In this document: in pieces, positions 61,529 to 64,000 of the stretch
How the letters are laid out: each line of letters starts with the position of its first letter
Position numbering within the stretch: the stretch's first letter is position 1
Assembly (NCBI RefSeq): GCF_028858725.1
Contig: NC_084759.1
Location: forward strand, 139,542,671 to 139,606,670
DNA length: 64,000 nucleotides
Reading direction: 5' to 3'
From: Colius striatus
Taxonomy: Eukaryota > Chordata > Aves > Coliiformes > Coliidae
Notes under the pieces: model-generated
Database searches by the model: none
The model's input: only the letters and a program-made list of their open reading frames with translations
What the model was told of the DNA's origin: nothing
Position numbers and translations under genes: made by a program

Positions 61529-64000
61529 ACTAGAGGACTCTTTGGCAATGGTCCACTTTCACTTCTAAAAGAAACTCCACCTTTGTGCTAAAACTTATTA
61601 ACTCACACCAGTTTGCCCAGAGCTCACCAACTCCCAGTCCTCAACCTGCAATGAGAGGGTCAATGTGTGGCAGGAGACACCAGCATGGTTTGCCAAATAC
61701 TTTGAGGCCATGTTTTAAATGATGGCCACTTCTAAAATGGAGGAGCACCAAAAAGAATTAGAAGCAGCAGAACTGACTCCTGAAGGAACCCTTAAATGGT
61801 AACAATATACCCTGGGGGGAAGAGAGAGTGACATGAATAACGTATGTATGTCCCTTACAAAGAGATGGGCCCTCTGACGTGGGGTTATCCAAACCCCCAG
61901 CAGCTGCTGAACACCTCTGTGCTAGCTGACAAGAAGACACTCCATCTGAAGTTTGTCACTTCACAAGTGAGATGATTGTTAAGATTTCGGGTGGGGATTT
62001 TTCCTAGCAGATGTTTGTCTTCACTTACCATTTGTTTTAATTATTCCTGATGTTTTGTCTATCAAATTGCAGACTTCTTCAAAGGAAAAGGAATAAGCAG
62101 TTGTCATAACAACAAAGCTCTTCGTTACCACAGGAACCTTTGACAGCTTTATTTAAAACATTAAAAAAAAATTAAAAGAAAAATCCAACCAATTATTTTT
62201 ATAAGTCTGATTCATGTTCTTCTTAAACAGATTACAATGTGTTCTCTAGCAGTTACACTGTGAAGGGAGTATGGCATGAATATTTATTATAATGTAAACT
62301 TTAGAAAAAAAAATCTAAAGTGAATTTGTTGTCTTTATGAGCTCCCTGTGACAATGGCTTGCCTTGGTTTTAATTAAGAGTGTACGATGTGAGACGTAAA
62401 GGTGGAATTTTTCTCTTTTTCTCACACATGTGAAGCAAAATGAAATAAGGCAGAAATTCAAATGTTCTAGACAATTGCCTCTTCCATTTTTCAAGCCAAA
62501 AAAAGAGAAAGGATATTAGCATCCTGAAGACAGAGGGAAGTGTGATTCATTTGGTAAGAGGTTGAGGCCTTTTGCAAAGTTTAGAACTGACTCCTGATTT
62601 TAATTTTCGATTCTGCGATGCTGAAGGGGGTGCTGGGGGGAAGACGATCAACTGCTGCTCTGCCACCATACAGAAGAGAAAGTGACAGAGAGATGTTGCT
62701 TGCTGCTTTCCCCACTTCCAAGAAGCAGCCAGTTAACTGCGAGGTGTGACCTGCTGGTGCAGGAGGAGGAGGAGGAGGCTGATCCACTGGCAGAGTGCTG
62801 CCTGGCCAAAGAAGGGCAGGAGCCAATGCTACCTTGTCTTTTTATTCACACAAAAGAGGTAAATAGCTCCTGCTATCTCCTGTTTAACTTGCACACTCGA
62901 ATTTGAAAGGTGCTTTTCTTGATTTCATATTCTAATTTTTAGTATGAAATACAGGCTAAATGCCTTTCATCTGTTCAAGGCATTTATAGTATCCTTAGCA
63001 AAAGAATTCTTTTATGGCAAAGTGAAGGATGATACTAGAATTGTTAAACTCGTACCCCTTAAAATAAGTTACATTTGTCCTCAGTTTGAACAGAGATGTT
63101 TCTTGCTGGGCGTAATCAACAACTTAATTCTCTCCCTCAGCCAAGGAAAGAATGAATATCTGTAGAGACTTATCATTCTGTCTTCCATCCATAAAGGAAT
63201 ATCAAAAGCAGATGTTGCATTTGTCTTAAGAAGATGATAGCTGCAAATTGCCTTGTCTCACAGGCACTTCTCCAGCTGATGTCCATAATTCCTCTGTCAC
63301 AATGATGACCATGGAAAGCAGGGAAAGTCCCAAATATGCAAGGCCAGACTCCTTTCCCACAAGAATAGATTTCTTAACCTCAGGCATGAGAACAGATTAC
63401 CTAACCTCAGAGATGTGTTGAGACTCTAGTATCTGACAGGTTTTGGGCATAGATGTTTTCATTTAGTTCTTAAAAAGGATTGGCCACATAGAAAAGAACT
63501 TGGTTTATTCCTGAGAGGAGGGGATGGGGTGCTTTGTGTATTAATTTCCTTATAGCTTACTTCATCTCCCCACAAGCCAGGTCTGACGGCTTCTCTCTGA
63601 TGGGAAATATGGCTGTGGCTTTCCTGTTACATGAGATGGTGTAAGGAGTTGTTATTTAATTATGACAACTACACACATACAAGACATTGCATTAGGAAAC
63701 ACACATACACCATCTGCTAGGTACTGTGATTTAGCTGTAGGCGTACAAGAGCAGAGTCTTATGAGCATTAACTTTATTCTAGGAGACTATAAATGTAGGT
63801 CTCCTTGAGCAGCACTGCCGAGGGAGGCATTCAGGGGAAGCACACTCCTCGATGATATAGTCATTACTGTTTCAGCAAGACGTTAATTTTTACAATAAAT
63901 AAGCTTAATCTTTTTATGCAGATCGTTTTAGAAAATAAACAGGCCATTTTTATGAGCTACTTAGAACTGGGGCTGGGATGGGATTTGCGGTGAGATCCTG
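61529..64000. other. Intergenic stretch to window end
   Basis: Contains A-rich simple sequence near 62162-62182 and the (AGG)6 run. No gene recognised; DERA, expected further right from mammalian gene order, is not visible here. Confidence 0.65.
62761..62778 (+). repeat. (AGG)6 microsatellite
   Basis: Six perfect AGG units in a locally GC-richer stretch (about 62560-62830). Confidence 0.9.

Noticed and set aside
34000..64000. Search for MGST1 or DERA exons
   Set aside because: These are the SLC15A5 neighbours in mammals, but no stretch on either strand resembled their sequences.
1..64000. CRISPR arrays, bacterial operons, rRNA or tRNA genes
   Set aside because: The intron-exon structure and CR1 content show vertebrate nuclear DNA. 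No regularly spaced repeats or cloverleaf-type gene were recognised by eye; a tRNAscan run would settle the tRNA question.

Overview
The window reads as vertebrate nuclear DNA, most likely from a bird and probably a macrochromosome. It is AT-rich and gene-sparse, with multi-kilobase introns, GT-AG splice sites and no bacterial-style operons. The recognisable interspersed repeats are mainly 5'-truncated CR1 LINEs, the typical avian element. A few decayed SINEs of the MIR type are also present.

Positions 398-33541 hold one complete protein-coding gene on the + strand. It can be assembled from nine exons by following reading phase across eight GT-AG introns. Together the exons encode a 579-residue protein of the proton-coupled oligopeptide transporter (POT/SLC15) family, which I identify as SLC15A5. 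The ATG lies 13 codons after an in-frame stop, every exon junction keeps the frame, the stop codon is in exon 9, and a canonical AATAAA lies 295 bases after the stop. I see no frameshift or premature stop.

Inside the gene, introns 3 and 5 carry minus-strand CR1 pieces, intron 4 a probable MIR relic, and introns 7 and 8 poly-A tracts. Intron 7 also holds an antisense open frame with exon-like edges.

From about 33.9 kb to the right end I recognise no known gene. From memory of the mammalian order (DERA, SLC15A5, MGST1), this should be the gap between the 3' ends of SLC15A5 and DERA. I looked for MGST1- and DERA-like sequence and found none. The gap holds a 1.06-kb minus-strand CR1 with broken reverse-transcriptase frames (35.43-36.49 kb), two plus-strand CR1 3' ends (58.35 and 61.23 kb), three MIR-like SINEs (33.94, 38.43 and 54.71 kb), a 93-bp direct repeat in two copies 447 bp apart (37.3/37.8 kb), small tandem repeats and a GC-richer block (59.3-60.0 kb).

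No clearly new biological system is visible. The best leads are a few unassigned open frames bounded by good splice signals. They are the plus-strand frame at 41.24-41.52 kb, which has an AATAAA downstream, a phase-compatible minus-strand pair at 52.2 and 46.1 kb, and the antisense frame in SLC15A5 intron 7. In AT-rich DNA of this size, frames of this length also arise by chance, so these are hypotheses only.
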